Assembly (NCBI GenBank): GCA_025769875.1
Contig: JAGFNK010000508.1
Location: 1 to 37,711, forward strand
Source: Russula earlei
Lineage: Eukaryota; Basidiomycota; Agaricomycetes; Russulales; Russulaceae
DNA length: 37,711 nucleotides
Direction of reading: 5' to 3'
Under the pieces are notes generated by a model that saw only the letters and a list, made by a program, of their open reading frames with translations, did no database searches and was not told the DNA's origin. This document shows, piece after piece, positions 15,533-25,096 of this stretch (the stretch's first letter is position 1; every line of letters starts with the position of its first letter). A program made the translations under genes and the position numbers.

Positions 15533-16994
15533 GCAAAATAATAGTGATATGGAACAATGGGGCAAATTAGCTGCGGAGAACTACTCACCGGATGTCCAGG
15601 CACCCTCATGGGAAAAAATGGAGAAGGTGTTGCAGAGAGAAATGCCTGAAGAGAAGGATAAGAGGAGAAGATTATTGCTCTGGTTCTTTTTACTGGCGGG
15701 TCTTGCAATAGGAGGCTACTTTTTGATCACAGGTACCGGGAATGATACAACTACCCCGGCTAATAGAAATACTGCGATCACAAAAACAGCCGGCCAGCAT
15801 TCAGCAAGCAACAGTGCACAAGGTGTTACTGCCGTGCCGCTGAACAACAAAAAGGCAGCGCTGCAAAATGCAGGTAGTATCAGTGATGCTTCACTGGCTA
15901 CTACCAACAAAGCATCCATTAACGCCACAACCAATCAACTATCAACCGTAAAACAACCTGTTGCAGCTACTAAGTTATCCTCAAATAAAACGGCTGTAGG
16001 TAATACCTCTTCTTATTTAGATGACCATAGCAGTATCGTAAACAATAAAAAGAAGATTGGTAACAGGAAGAATGGTGCAAAGAATAGTAATGATGCAGCT
16101 GCATTGGCAGGTACCACCACTTCAGGAAATGACCATAGTGATGCGCGTATAGCAACTGCTGAAGATAAAACATCAGGCAAATCAGGTAAAGAAGTTGCCA
16201 AAGCCGGTGATATAAATGAGATAAAAAATAACACTGACGCAATAAGCAAAACTGACGTAGCCGCTGCTGCCACAACAAAGCCAACCGATACAGCAACCAA
16301 TAAAAATAAAACAATAGTACCTCAACCACCGGTAGACAGTATCGCAAAGAAAGAGGATAAGAAGAAGGAGAAAGTAACAATACCCGGTCCATTAGAGTTT
16401 ACGGCTTTGTATGGATCAGATGTTAGTACCGTGAAGTTTACCAATGGCGATAAACCTGGTAATAGCTTTGGGTTATTGGTGGGTTATCATCTTTCCAATA
16501 ACTGGAGCGTACGCACAGGGGCTATATGGACAAGAAAGATCTATACCGTAAACGGGTCGGACTTTAAAGTGAAGAGTACTGGTGGTCCTTATCCTAATAC
16601 ACTAACCTCAGTAAGTGGTTTCTGTGATATGTGGGATATTCCACTGGATGTAAAATATGATTTCCATCCTGAGAACAAATGGCACTTTTTTGCAGAAGGT
16701 GGGTTATCTACTTACCTGATGAGTAAAGAGAGTTATGATTATGATTGGATATCTTCTATTGGCACACCTTCGTATTCACATTCAACGCTTAATACCCAAA
16801 GAAATTATCTTTTTAGTGTAGTAAACCTGTCTGTGGGGCTTAGTACCATGTTGAGTAAAAGAGTTTCACTCCAGTTGCAGCCGTATGCCAAGATTCCCCT
16901 GGCAGGTGTAGGCGTAGGAGAGATACACCTGATGAGTTTTGGTATGTATGCTACTGTATCCCTGAGGCCTTTTACTAAGAAACCTAAAAAGTAA
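15525..16994 (+). CDS. Membrane-anchored protein with linker and C-terminal outer-membrane barrel (sigma partner)
   Basis: This 489-residue protein overlaps the sigma gene by eight bases. Residues 1-48 are cytoplasmic and include W-KLAAENYSPD-Q-PSWEKMEKVL, similar to short N-termini of Bacteroidetes anti-sigma-like proteins. Residues 49-69 form one membrane helix after KDKRRR. Residues 70 to about 283 are a low-complexity linker rich in Thr, Asn, Lys and Ala. From about residue 284 comes a PorT-like beta-barrel or OmpA-like fold: NSFGLLVGYHLSNNWSVRTG, then WDIPLDVKYDF, FFAEGGLSTY and FGMYATVSLRPF. If all parts insert as they look, one chain would run from the cytoplasm to the outer membrane. 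I infer it controls the adjacent sigma factor; that is not shown. Confidence 0.75.
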   Translation: MPEQNNSDMEQWGKLAAENYSPDVQAPSWEKMEKVLQREMPEEKDKRRRLLLWFFLLAGLAIGGYFLITGTGNDTTTPANRNTAITKTAGQHSASNSAQGVTAVPLNNKKAALQNAGSISDASLATTNKASINATTNQLSTVKQPVAATKLSSNKTAVGNTSSYLDDHSSIVNNKKKIGNRKNGAKNSNDAAALAGTTTSGNDHSDARIATAEDKTSGKSGKEVAKAGDINEIKNNTDAISKTDVAAAATTKPTDTATNKNKTIVPQPPVDSIAKKEDKKKEKVTIPGPLEFTALYGSDVSTVKFTNGDKPGNSFGLLVGYHLSNNWSVRTGAIWTRKIYTVNGSDFKVKSTGGPYPNTLTSVSGFCDMWDIPLDVKYDFHPENKWHFFAEGGLSTYLMSKESYDYDWISSIGTPSYSHSTLNTQRNYLFSVVNLSVGLSTMLSKRVSLQLQPYAKIPLAGVGVGEIHLMSFGMYATVSLRPFTKKPKK

Positions 16995-17116
16995 TTCCCT
17001 AAAAAACAATCGTACAACTTAGATGGTCGCAAAGTGACAACCTGTTCTATACAGGTGATGTCTTGCTATTGCCCATACCCTTTATACAACGCAATTAATA
17101 AATGATAACATACACT

Positions 17117-17495
17117 ATGAAAAAAGTTGTTCTTTTTACGATGGTTATAATAACCGCTACCAGCTGGTGGGGTTGTGAATACAAAAAAGAAGTAACTGCC
17201 TTTCCACAGGCTGTATGCGATACCAGCAACGTACGATATAGCGTAGAGATAACAAGCATACTGGCTGCCAACTGTTATACCTGCCATGCAAGTGCTGTTG
17301 CCAATGCGAATGGTGGTGGTAATATGCTGGAAGGGTATAACAACCTCAAGCCTTATGCAGACTCAAAAGAGTTCCTGTATGTAGTACAGCATGCACCCGG
17401 TTATGATCAAATGCCCAAAAAACGGCCCCATGCTATCTGATTGTGATATTGCCAAGATCAGGATATGGGTAAATGCCGGCGCACCAAACAATTAA
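17117..17495 (+). pseudogene. Small c-type cytochrome lipoprotein, broken by one extra A
   Basis: The product is a small exported cytochrome c domain protein. ATG 17117 gives a lipoprotein-like signal ending SWWGC, then the heme site C53-Y-T-C56-H57 in ANCYTCHAS. A run of six A (17417-17422) shifts the frame to an early stop at 17440. The adjacent frame continues with the axial-methionine type end: NGPMLSDCDIAKIRIWVNAG, then APNN and a stop at 17493-17495. Such an ending is common in Bacteroidetes c-type cytochromes. Allowing for one extra A the protein has about 125 residues. The stop lies 27 bases before a yceI-like gene, so it is probably co-transcribed with it. Confidence 0.85.
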
Positions 17496-17522
17496 TCCGT
17501 TAATCTTAATAAAAACTATATC

Positions 17523-18062
17523 ATGAAAAGAATATGGTTAGCCTGCCTGCTGCTGGTAGCTATTACTGCCGGTAATGCACAAACAAAAGTATACCAGACG
17601 AAATCCGGTAAAGTAAGGTTCTACTCCAGTACGGCTGTAGAAAACATAGAAGCCAATAATACCCAGGTAGATGCCAAGCTGGCCACCAATGGCCAGATGG
17701 TTTTTATGGTAGCCATACGTGGCTTTGTATTCAAGAATGCCCTGATGCAGGAACATTTCAATGAAAACTACATGGAAAGTGACAAGTTTCCCAAAGCAAG
17801 CTTTATGGGTACTGTTACCAATATAAAAGAGGTTGACTTTACCAAAGATGGTAGCTATAAAGTAACGGTAAGTGGTGATATGGAAATACATGGTACCAAA
17901 CAAAAGGTATCGGCGCCGGGCACCATAGAAATAAAAGGAGGCGTTGTAACCGCTACCAGTGTGTTCAAATTAACCATCACCGATTACGGCATTAAAGGAA
18001 ACTATATAGGCGATAAAATAGCCAGAGAAGTAGAGATAACACTCAATTGTAAATACGATTAA
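17523..18062 (+). CDS. YceI-family periplasmic protein (first copy)
   Basis: YceI-like proteins are secreted lipocalin-like barrels that bind isoprenoid lipids such as quinones. This 179-residue copy has a signal peptide (MKRIWLACLLLVAITAGNAQ). The fold is marked by TKSGKVRFYSSTAVENIEA, FVFKNALMQEHFNENYM, then KFPKASFMGTV and GDMEIHGTKQKV. It ends EVEITLNCKYD, as the family does. It sits 27 bases after the cytochrome c gene and 11 before the DUF5777 barrel gene, and a second YceI gene of equal length lies at 19538. The ligand is not known. Confidence 0.92.
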   Translation: MKRIWLACLLLVAITAGNAQTKVYQTKSGKVRFYSSTAVENIEANNTQVDAKLATNGQMVFMVAIRGFVFKNALMQEHFNENYMESDKFPKASFMGTVTNIKEVDFTKDGSYKVTVSGDMEIHGTKQKVSAPGTIEIKGGVVTATSVFKLTITDYGIKGNYIGDKIAREVEITLNCKYD

Positions 18063-18073
18063 ACCCCACTGCT

Positions 18074-18988
18074 ATGAGATTATTTTTAACAAGCATAACG
18101 ATGTTTTGCCTGGCCATGCTGGTAACCACCGGCAGCTTTGCACAGGATGTAGACCTTTTTAAAACAGCCAAACAAGAGGCTGCCAAAGAAGATTCCGGTA
18201 AAACCACTACCACTATAGCTACCTTTAAAAGTACCCGCCTGATCAATGGTCATTCTGTAGAAACATTAGGTAAGGGCATGATGGATTTTAGGGTACATCA
18301 CCGGTTTGGATACCTTAACGAAGGGCTATACGATTTCTATGGCCTGGATGAAGCCACTACTTTAATAGGATTCGATTTTGGCCTGACCAACCGCTTAATG
18401 GTGGGTATCAGCCGGAGCACTTATGAAAAGCAGATGGAAGAGTATGCAAAATACAGGCTGTTAAGGCAGAGTTCAGGTAAAGTAAACATGCCGGTGTCTG
18501 TTACACTGTTGGGCGCCGTGATTACAAAGACCCTGAAAAGCAATGACCCTACCCGGCAGCCTACTGCATTAGACAATACCTCTTATGTATTACAGGCTTT
18601 GATAGCAAGGAAGTTTGACGACAAAACATCCGTTCAGTTAATGCCCTCCTTTGTACACTATAACATGGCGGTCAATGCCAGTGACCCTAACGACAGGTAC
18701 TCACTAGGTATCGGGGCCAGGCGAAAAATAAGCAGGAGAGTAAGCATTAATGCAGAATACTATTACCAGTTTAATAAGCTGGATGGCTATCACAATTCAC
18801 TGGCAGTAGGGGTAGACATAGAAACAGGTGGTCACGTATTCCAGTTGCATTTCACCAATTCTACCGGGATGACGGAAACTACTTTTATCCATGAAACGGA
18901 TGGAAGAATAGGTCACGGGGATATACATTTCGGGTTCAACCTCTCCCGAACCTTTTCACTGAAGAAAAAGGCAAAACTCATGAATTAA
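18074..18988 (+). CDS. DUF5777-family outer-membrane beta-barrel protein
   Basis: A 304-residue exported protein with a signal peptide ending GSFAQ. The mature part fits the DUF5777 beta-barrel family: KSTRLINGHSVETLGKGMMD, FRVHHRFGYLN, then DFGLTNRLMVGISRS, QLMPSFVHYN, and near the end GDIHFGFNLSRTF. The alternating pattern and lack of hydrophobic helices fit an outer-membrane barrel, although it ends in lysines plus LMN. Function is not known. DUF5777 genes often stand beside YceI and cytochrome c genes in Bacteroidetes (recalled, not checked), and this locus shows exactly that. It starts 11 bases after the YceI stop. Confidence 0.85.
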   Translation: MRLFLTSITMFCLAMLVTTGSFAQDVDLFKTAKQEAAKEDSGKTTTTIATFKSTRLINGHSVETLGKGMMDFRVHHRFGYLNEGLYDFYGLDEATTLIGFDFGLTNRLMVGISRSTYEKQMEEYAKYRLLRQSSGKVNMPVSVTLLGAVITKTLKSNDPTRQPTALDNTSYVLQALIARKFDDKTSVQLMPSFVHYNMAVNASDPNDRYSLGIGARRKISRRVSINAEYYYQFNKLDGYHNSLAVGVDIETGGHVFQLHFTNSTGMTETTFIHETDGRIGHGDIHFGFNLSRTFSLKKKAKLMN

Positions 18989-19098
18989 ACATAGCCCTCT
19001 TATATTTACTACTAAAGGAATTTATAGCCATTACCTATTTCATTGTTACAACTTTGAAATATAATGGCTACTTTTGTTCACGAATTATCAAATTCATT

Positions 19099-19520
19099 AT
19101 GAAAAAGAAGATCATTCTTTCTATCCTGGCCGTTATTGTATTGGGTGTAGCAGGCGTATGGTATTTTGTATTCTATTTGCCTACCACTGATGCGTATAAG
19201 AGAAATGTAGCTAAGGAAAAGGGTATTACTGTGACTGCCGCCGCTATTTCGCAGGCATATACCAGTAATGAAGATTCAGCCAATAAGGTATACCTGAATA
19301 AAGCGGTGCAGGTAACCGGTGTGAAACTTCGGAAGTAAAGAAAACAGAAGATGGGAAGCTAACGGTTACGTTAAAAGGTTCGGATGCTTTCTCCGGTGTA
19401 TATTGTACATTGAAAGATTCTGCGGCTTCTGTACAAAACGGCGCTACTGTAACGATTAAAGGCATTTGTACAGGTCACTTAAGTGATGTAGTGATCATTG
19501 ACGCTATTATTGTTAAATAA
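19099..19520 (+). pseudogene. tRNA_anti-like OB-fold exported protein, frameshifted
   Basis: ATG 19099 gives a one-helix membrane anchor (IILSILAVIVLGVAGVWYFV). An OB-fold of tRNA_anti-like type follows: ITVTAAAISQAYTSNEDSAN, then YLNKAVQVTG. At about 19318-19324 the frame is lost and the short reading ends in KLRK at 19338. The next frame gives ETSEVKKTEDGKLTVTLKG, then SGVYCTLKD, NGATVTIKGICTGH and DVVIIDAIIVK to the stop at 19518-19520. One missing base (or two extra) explains this. Allowing for it, the protein would have about 140 residues, a normal size. These proteins are small periplasmic OB-folds of unknown role; the gene is flanked by DUF5777 and YceI genes. Confidence 0.8.
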
Positions 19521-19537
19521 AAGAAGATAAGTCATTT

Positions 19538-20077
19538 ATGAAGAAAGCATTCCTTGTAGCTGTGGCTTTTGTTGCCTTTACAGCTGTTCATGCACAAAAG
19601 ATCTATGCTACCAAATCGGCACAGGTAAAATTCTTCTCCAGCACCAAGGCGGAGGATATAGAAGCCACCAATAGCCAGGCAGAAAGTAAGTTGAGTGATA
19701 AAGGGCAGTTGATGTTTAGCCTGTTAATCAAAGGGTTCCGTTTTGAGAATGAGCTGATGCAGGAACATTTTAATGAAAAGGATTACATGAACAGCGACCA
19801 GTATCCAAAGTCGGAGTTTAAGGGTGCGATCACTAATATTGCCACTGTAAATTTTGCAAAGAATGGTAGTTACCCGGTAGTGGCAGAAGGTAATTTAACG
19901 ATACGTGGGGTGACTCAGAAAGTAACTGCCAAAGGCACGCTAACAGTAGCAAATGGTAAAGTGAGTACAAAGAGCGTTTTCAAGATCAAGGCAAAAGATT
20001 TTGGGTTTACAGGAAAGCTGATCACGGGTACGATCTCCGAAGAACTGGAAATAACCGTGACTGCCAAATACGACTAA
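19538..20077 (+). CDS. YceI-family periplasmic protein (second copy)
   Basis: A second 179-residue YceI-like lipocalin-type protein, clearly paralogous to the one at 17523 (shared blocks RF-----A--IEATNSQ, LMQEHFNE, and a final EITVTAKYD). The signal peptide is MKKAFLVAVAFVAFTAVHAQ. Later blocks are QYPKSEFKGAITNI and GNLTIRGVTQKVTAKG. It starts 17 bases after the OB-fold gene and is followed by a terminator (20104-20143), so it closes the cluster. Two copies of equal length in one short cluster suggest duplication followed by divergence, perhaps to different lipid ligands. Confidence 0.92.
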   Translation: MKKAFLVAVAFVAFTAVHAQKIYATKSAQVKFFSSTKAEDIEATNSQAESKLSDKGQLMFSLLIKGFRFENELMQEHFNEKDYMNSDQYPKSEFKGAITNIATVNFAKNGSYPVVAEGNLTIRGVTQKVTAKGTLTVANGKVSTKSVFKIKAKDFGFTGKLITGTISEELEITVTAKYD

Positions 20078-20103
20078 AACAAACCATCTTTGGTAAATAT
20101 CTC

Positions 20104-20143
20104 TCCGCCTGTTACCTTTGCAAGTAGCAGGCGGATTTGTTTA
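20104..20143 (+). terminator. Rho-independent terminator after the second YceI gene
   Basis: A 12-bp stem (20104-20115 with 20124-20135, one G-U) with an eight-base loop is followed by TTTGTTTA. It ends the envelope cluster and separates it from metH. Confidence 0.85.
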
Positions 20144-20378
20144 TTGTTCAACCTGCTATCCCGGTTATTATAAGCGGGCCTACAATTGAACTAATAAACG
20201 TTACGAGGTGTTCTATCAACATACTTTCTCCAACGTTTCCAGTTTAATTATTAATGGCGGTTTCCGGGTTCATTGTCCCTTCGGGCAAAGGTTCTTGCAT
20301 ATGCTTATATAAGCATGTAGTAAGCAACCGGCACAATAATCAGTTAATATCAACGCAGTACGTTTTAAACAGGTGAAA
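20144..20378 (+). other. metH leader region, able to fold
   Basis: About 235 bases between the terminator and metH hold no gene. Two stem-loops can be drawn. In the first, 20196-20202 pairs with 20232-20238, with inner GTGTT/AACAT pairs. The second is a long one at 20290-20329 (GGTT with AACC, CTTGC with GTAAG, ATGCTT with AAGCAT, loop ATAT). A further short stem with a bulge lies around 20271-20287. It may be a riboswitch or attenuator for methionine synthesis. I see no SAM-I GATGAAA/GGCAACC core and no cobalamin box, so the class is unknown. Confidence 0.4.
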
Positions 20379-21392
20379 ATGGATATCAGGAAAGAGCTTG
20401 CAAAAAGAATATTCGTTATAGATGGTGCCATGGGTACCATGATACAACGGCATAAGCTGGAGGAAGAAGATTATCGCGGGGAGCGATTTAAAGACTGGCA
20501 TTGTGATGTAAAAGGCAACAATGATTTACTAAGCATCACCCAGCCCCATATTATAGAAGGGATACATAAGCAATACCTGGATGCAGGGGCAGATATTATT
20601 GAAACAAACACGTTTAGCAGTACTACCATTGCACAGGCAGACTATGATATGCAGTCATTGGCATACGAGCTGAATGTTGCATCTGCCCAATGTGCCAGGA
20701 GAGCTGCAGATGAATACACGGCTAAAGATCCTTCCAAACCCCGCTTTGTAGCAGGGGCTATTGGACCATTGAATAAAACATTGAGCTTGTCGCCAGATGT
20801 AAATAACCCTGGTTTCCGTGCCGTAACATTTGATGAAGTGGTAACGGCTTATTACGAACAGATGAAAGGGTTGATAGATGGTGGTGCAGACGTTCTTTTA
20901 ATAGAAACCATCTTCGATACGTTGAATGCAAAAGCGGCTATCTATGCTGCAAAGAAATATTTCAGGGATCATAAACTACTGGAACTGCCTATCATGATCA
21001 GCGGTACTATTACCGATGCATCGGGCAGAACCTTGAGCGGCCAAACCCTGGAAGCTTTCTATACTTCTGTAATGCATGCCAACCCATTAAGCATAGGCTT
21101 AAACTGTGCCCTGGGCGCTTCGGAAATGCGTGCGCATATTGAAGAGCTCTCTCAAATTGCTGCCTGTTATACGTCGGCTTACCCGAATGCAGGCTTACCC
21201 AATGCTATGGGTGAATATGATGAGCAACCCCATGAAACAGCTCATTTTTTAGAAGAATGGGCAGAACAGGGTTTTGTAAACATCGTAGGTGGTTGCTGCG
21301 GAACCACACCCGATCATATCAGGCATATTGCAGAGCAGGTAAAGCATATAGCCCCCAGGGTATTACCAATAGTAGAAACCGAACTAGCTTAA
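20379..21392 (+). CDS. metH: Methionine synthase, homocysteine-binding part (split MetH N-terminal)
   Basis: This 337-residue protein is the homocysteine S-methyltransferase module of cobalamin-dependent methionine synthase. It opens with [20 protein letters not shown], and shows [37 protein letters not shown] and [12 protein letters not shown]. The zinc-binding cysteines that activate homocysteine are C243 (GLNCALGA) and C306-C307 ([10 protein letters not shown]). It lacks the pterin, B12 and activation domains, which are encoded by the next gene, 15 bases downstream. Split MetH is usual in Bacteroidetes. The ATG at 20379 is preferred over an in-frame GTG two codons upstream. A foldable leader precedes it. 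Confidence 0.95.
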   Translation: MDIRKELAKRIFVIDGAMGTMIQRHKLEEEDYRGERFKDWHCDVKGNNDLLSITQPHIIEGIHKQYLDAGADIIETNTFSSTTIAQADYDMQSLAYELNVASAQCARRAADEYTAKDPSKPRFVAGAIGPLNKTLSLSPDVNNPGFRAVTFDEVVTAYYEQMKGLIDGGADVLLIETIFDTLNAKAAIYAAKKYFRDHKLLELPIMISGTITDASGRTLSGQTLEAFYTSVMHANPLSIGLNCALGASEMRAHIEELSQIAACYTSAYPNAGLPNAMGEYDEQPHETAHFLEEWAEQGFVNIVGGCCGTTPDHIRHIAEQVKHIAPRVLPIVETELA

Positions 21393-21407
21393 CTACCAGG
21401 AAAAAGA

Positions 21408-24125
21408 ATGAGTACAACGACCAGTATAAAACCATATTTACGTTTATCGGGCCTTGAGCCATTGGTCATTCGTCCCGAGACCAACTTTGTAAATGTGGGA
21501 GAGAGAACGAATGTAACGGGGTCGAAGAAATTCGCCCGCCTGATCAGGGAAAACCAGTACGAAGAAGCGCTTTCTGTTGCACGCCAGCAGGTAGAGAGTG
21601 GCGCCCAGGTATTGGATGTAAATATGGATGATGCCTTGCTGGAAGGCGTTCATGCAATGACCACTTTCCTGAACCTGTTACAGAGTGAGCCCGATATTGC
21701 CAGGATACCGATTATGATCGATAGCTCTAAGTTTGAGATCATACAGGCCGGGTTAAAATGTGTACAGGGTAAGTGTATTGTTAACTCTATCTCCATGAAA
21801 GAAGGAGAGGAGAAATTTATTGAGCAAGCCTTTATTTGTAAAGCATTTGGTACAGCCGTGATCGTTATGGCGTTTGATGAAGTAGGGCAGGCTGATACCA
21901 AAGCACGTAAGATAGAGATCTGCCACAGGGCATATAAGATACTAACCGAACAGGTGGGTTATGATCCGCAGGATATTATTTTCGACCCCAACATCTTTGC
22001 AGTGGCAACGGGTATCGAGGAGCATAACAACTATGCAGTAGACTTTATTGAAGCTACCAGGGAAATCAAAAGATTAATGCCCCTTACCAAAGTGAGCGGG
22101 GGTGTATCCAATGTATCTTTCTCTTTCCGTGGTAATGACCATGTTCGTGAAGCCATCCACTCCGTATTCCTTTACTATGCTATTAAAGCAGGGATGGATA
22201 TGGGTATTGTAAATGCGGGACAATTGGTGGTATATGATGAGATAGAACCTACGCTCCGGCAGTTATGTGAGGATGTATTGCTTAACCGGAATAACGATAA
22301 TAATGAAGCTACTGAAAAGCTGATAGCACATGCAGAAACCGTAAAGGCAAAAGGTAAGGTAGAGGTGAAGGATGAAGCATGGCGTAATAACACCGTGGAA
22401 GAACGACTGAAGCATTCACTGGTAAACGGTATTACGGATTATATAGAGATAGATACAGAAGAGGCGAGACAGAAATACCCAAGACCACTGGATGTAATTG
22501 AAGGTCCTTTGATGGATGGGATGAATGTAGTGGGCGACCTGTTTGGCGCTGGTAAAATGTTCCTGCCACAGGTAGTAAAAAGTGCCCGTGTAATGAAGAA
22601 GAGCGTAGCGGTACTTACGCCCTATATTGAACAGGAAAAAGAAGAAAGAAGATTGGCTCACCTGGCTGCCGGAACAGTGAATGAAGAAGGCGCCGGCGCT
22701 GCCAAGATATTACTGGCTACTGTAAAAGGCGATGTGCATGATATAGGTAAGAATATTGTGGGGGTGGTATTGGGCTGTAATGGGTATGATATTGTTGACC
22801 TGGGGGTAATGGTTCCTGCGGATAAGATACTGGAACATGCACAAAAGGAAAAAGCGGATATCATTGGGTTGAGCGGATTGATCACACCTTCGCTGGATGA
22901 GATGGTGCATATTGCCAAAGAAATGAAGCGTAGGAATATGACACAACCCCTGCTGATAGGCGGCGCTACCACCTCGCGTACACATACTGCAGTGAAGATC
23001 GCTCCGGAATATGGAAATGGGGTAGTACATGTATTAGATGCATCGAGGAGTGTAACCGTTGCCGGTTCCTTATTGAGCAAAGATCAGAAAACAGATTTCC
23101 TGGAAGGTGTCAAGAAGGAATACATTAAACTGAAGGAGAGCTTTGATAATAAGAAATCTTTCAAGAACTACATTCCCTATGCAGAAGCACTGAAGAATAA
23201 AGTAAAAATAGATTGGGGTAACTATACACCTGTAGTACCCGGTTTTACAGGCACAAAAGTGTTTGATAATTATGACCTGGGCGAATTGAGAGATTTTATT
23301 GACTGGAAGCCCTTCTTTATAGCATGGGAAATGCACGGTAATTTCCCGGATATCTTAAGCGATAAAGTAGTAGGTAAGGAGGCCACCAAGCTATATAATG
23401 ATGCTAACCTATTGTTGGATAAGGTGATTGCAGAGAAATGGCTGACAGCAAAAGGAACCGTTGGTTTTTGGCCGGCTACCGCGGATGGGGACGAGATAGA
23501 AGTGAAGAATGGAAAAGAAAACATACAGCTGCAGTTCCTGAGGCAGCAGGTTAAAAAAGCAGAGAACCAACCCAATATATCCCTCGCTGATTTTATTGCA
23601 CCAAAAGAAGCCAACAAGCAGGATTTTATTGGTGCTTTTGCAGTAACCATTCATGGCATCGAAGAGCATATCAAAGCTTTTGAAGCCCAGTATGATGATT
23701 ATAATAAGATCATGCTACAGGCATTGGCAGATAGGTTTGCAGAAGCTTTTGCAGAAGCCTTACACCTGAGAACAAGAAAGGAATTTTGGGGGTATGCTAC
23801 AGAAGAGCACCTGACGAATGATGAATTGATCCATGAAAAATACCTCGGTATCAGGCCGGCTCCCGGTTATCCTGCCTGCCCGGATCATACAGAGAAATAC
23901 AAGTTATTCAACCTGCTGGATGTAACAGCAGCTACCGGTATTGTATTGACTGAAAACCTGGCCATGTTCCCGGCTTCCTCTGTGTGTGGCTGGTATTTTG
24001 CACATCCGCAAAGCCAATACTATGGCGTTGGTAAGATACAGCAAGACCAGTTTGATGATTATGTACGTCGTAAAAAGATGGCTACAGAAGAGCTGGAAAG
24101 ATGGTTAAGCCCTAACCTGGAATAA
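21408..24125 (+). CDS. metH: Methionine synthase, pterin/B12/activation part (split MetH C-terminal)
   Basis: A 905-residue protein with the remaining MetH modules. A short lead is followed by the pterin-binding domain ([42 protein letters not shown], then [11 protein letters not shown]). A helical cap comes next, then the B12-binding domain with the axial histidine H444 in GDVHDIGKN, plus [13 protein letters not shown] and [14 protein letters not shown]. The C-terminal activation domain binds S-adenosylmethionine ([30 protein letters not shown]). With the upstream gene it makes a complete enzyme using methyltetrahydrofolate. No metF follows; the next genes are on the other strand. The 15-base gap supports one transcript and matched amounts of the two chains. 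Confidence 0.96.
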   Translation: MSTTTSIKPYLRLSGLEPLVIRPETNFVNVGERTNVTGSKKFARLIRENQYEEALSVARQQVESGAQVLDVNMDDALLEGVHAMTTFLNLLQSEPDIARIPIMIDSSKFEIIQAGLKCVQGKCIVNSISMKEGEEKFIEQAFICKAFGTAVIVMAFDEVGQADTKARKIEICHRAYKILTEQVGYDPQDIIFDPNIFAVATGIEEHNNYAVDFIEATREIKRLMPLTKVSGGVSNVSFSFRGNDHVREAIHSVFLYYAIKAGMDMGIVNAGQLVVYDEIEPTLRQLCEDVLLNRNNDNNEATEKLIAHAETVKAKGKVEVKDEAWRNNTVEERLKHSLVNGITDYIEIDTEEARQKYPRPLDVIEGPLMDGMNVVGDLFGAGKMFLPQVVKSARVMKKSVAVLTPYIEQEKEERRLAHLAAGTVNEEGAGAAKILLATVKGDVHDIGKNIVGVVLGCNGYDIVDLGVMVPADKILEHAQKEKADIIGLSGLITPSLDEMVHIAKEMKRRNMTQPLLIGGATTSRTHTAVKIAPEYGNGVVHVLDASRSVTVAGSLLSKDQKTDFLEGVKKEYIKLKESFDNKKSFKNYIPYAEALKNKVKIDWGNYTPVVPGFTGTKVFDNYDLGELRDFIDWKPFFIAWEMHGNFPDILSDKVVGKEATKLYNDANLLLDKVIAEKWLTAKGTVGFWPATADGDEIEVKNGKENIQLQFLRQQVKKAENQPNISLADFIAPKEANKQDFIGAFAVTIHGIEEHIKAFEAQYDDYNKIMLQALADRFAEAFAEALHLRTRKEFWGYATEEHLTNDELIHEKYLGIRPAPGYPACPDHTEKYKLFNLLDVTAATGIVLTENLAMFPASSVCGWYFAHPQSQYYGVGKIQQDQFDDYVRRKKMATEELERWLSPNLE

Positions 24126-24133
24126 GAGAAAGA

Positions 24134-24155
24134 ACGCCTCCTGGAAAAGAGGCGT
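24134..24155 (-). terminator. Terminator hairpin between metH and the minus-strand operon
   Basis: Bases 24134-24140 pair with 24149-24155 (7 bp). On the minus strand it is followed by a T-rich TCTTTCTCTT, which suits termination of the operon at 24200-26823. On the plus strand there is no T-run, but the stem may still mark the metH transcript end. Confidence 0.6.
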
Positions 24156-24199
24156 ATAGTGCAACATGAGAAATATAAGAAAGTATTAGAATCTATCTA

Positions 24200-25051
24200 T
24201 TACCAGCTACTAAAACGAATACCTACTGCATAAGGATATTGCTCCATTCCTGTAAAGTCTTTGTGCAGCTTATTAATGCTATAGCTTCCATATAACCTGA
24301 TGGGGCCTAATCCAATCTCTCCTACCAGCGCCAACCTCCAGGGATTTAAGTTAAAATCATTGTGTATCTTTTGCTTACCTCTTTCGTTACTGATCTGTTT
24401 TATATGGCTACCTACCAGGTAACCGGCGCTCACACCTGCACTGAAGTTAAAGCCATGACGCTTACCAGGTGTAGGATTCAGATTGATCATAAAAGGAACG
24501 GACAGGTAACCAGCATATAATTTATTCTTTGAGAAACTAATGGAGTCGTTAAAAATATAAGGCTGCGGGTCTTTCCGGTAGCTGATATTCCTGTCGAAAC
24601 GGAAATTGTACATCTCTAAGCCAAAGCCATACTTAAGGTTTAGCACGTGTTTCGACAGGTTTAGCTTTTGCATAAAGAACCAGATGTTTACATTGGATGA
24701 CTTTCCGGAGTTGAGGCTTGTGCTGTTCTGGTCTACTTTAGCGCTACCATTAATTTGCTGAAGGTAGCCAGTGCTTTGGGCTGTAGTATAATTGGTTTGA
24801 TCGCGGTAGTTCGCAAAGCCAAGATCAAAAATGAACCAGTTGGTACTGAGGTTAGTTTCCTTTCGTTTCCTGTTGGGATCACTGGAAATGCTCACCCTTA
24901 CATTGGATTCATGTCCATTATCCTTATTCTTTTTAACGATAATAAAGTTGCCTACTTTAATGGTGTCGGGTGCATTTTTAGTGCTGTCTTTTTGGGCAAA
25001 CCCTGTCACTGTAGCCAATAAGGCCACTGCTACACATGCTAAGTGTCTCAT
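24200..25051 (-). CDS. Outer-membrane beta-barrel protein (PorT-like)
   Basis: A 283-residue exported barrel and last gene of a minus-strand operon with a sigma factor and an anti-sigma-like protein. It has a signal peptide (MRHLACVAVALLATVTGFAQ), then a segment with VGNFIIVKKN and SDPNRKRKE. The barrel begins near NWFIFDLGFANYRD and runs with strands such as KYGFGLEMYNFRFDR, LYAGYLSVPFMINL and FNFSAGVSAGYLVGSHIK to the end AVGIRFSSW. This matches the PorT-like outer-membrane beta-barrel family (PF13568 type). It starts 45 bases after the anti-sigma-like stop. Specific function unknown; as the presumed effector or sensor of the sigma pair it may report on the outer membrane. Confidence 0.82.
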   Translation of the reverse strand: MRHLACVAVALLATVTGFAQKDSTKNAPDTIKVGNFIIVKKNKDNGHESNVRVSISSDPNRKRKETNLSTNWFIFDLGFANYRDQTNYTTAQSTGYLQQINGSAKVDQNSTSLNSGKSSNVNIWFFMQKLNLSKHVLNLKYGFGLEMYNFRFDRNISYRKDPQPYIFNDSISFSKNKLYAGYLSVPFMINLNPTPGKRHGFNFSAGVSAGYLVGSHIKQISNERGKQKIHNDFNLNPWRLALVGEIGLGPIRLYGSYSINKLHKDFTGMEQYPYAVGIRFSSW

Positions 25052-25096
25052 ATCAAATGGTGTTTAAAGTTGGGGAAGTTAAAGTTTGTTGCGTAT

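Noticed and set aside
15970..16392. Minus-strand open frame rich in Leu, Tyr and His
   Set aside because: It is the shadow of the low-complexity linker of the gene at 15525, whose biased codons keep the opposite strand open.
20271..20360. SAM-I (S-box) or cobalamin riboswitch before metH
   Set aside because: GCAACC and GGCAC strings occur, but the S-box core (GATGAAA... and the kink-turn) and the B12 box are not present in proper order, so no known class can be named.
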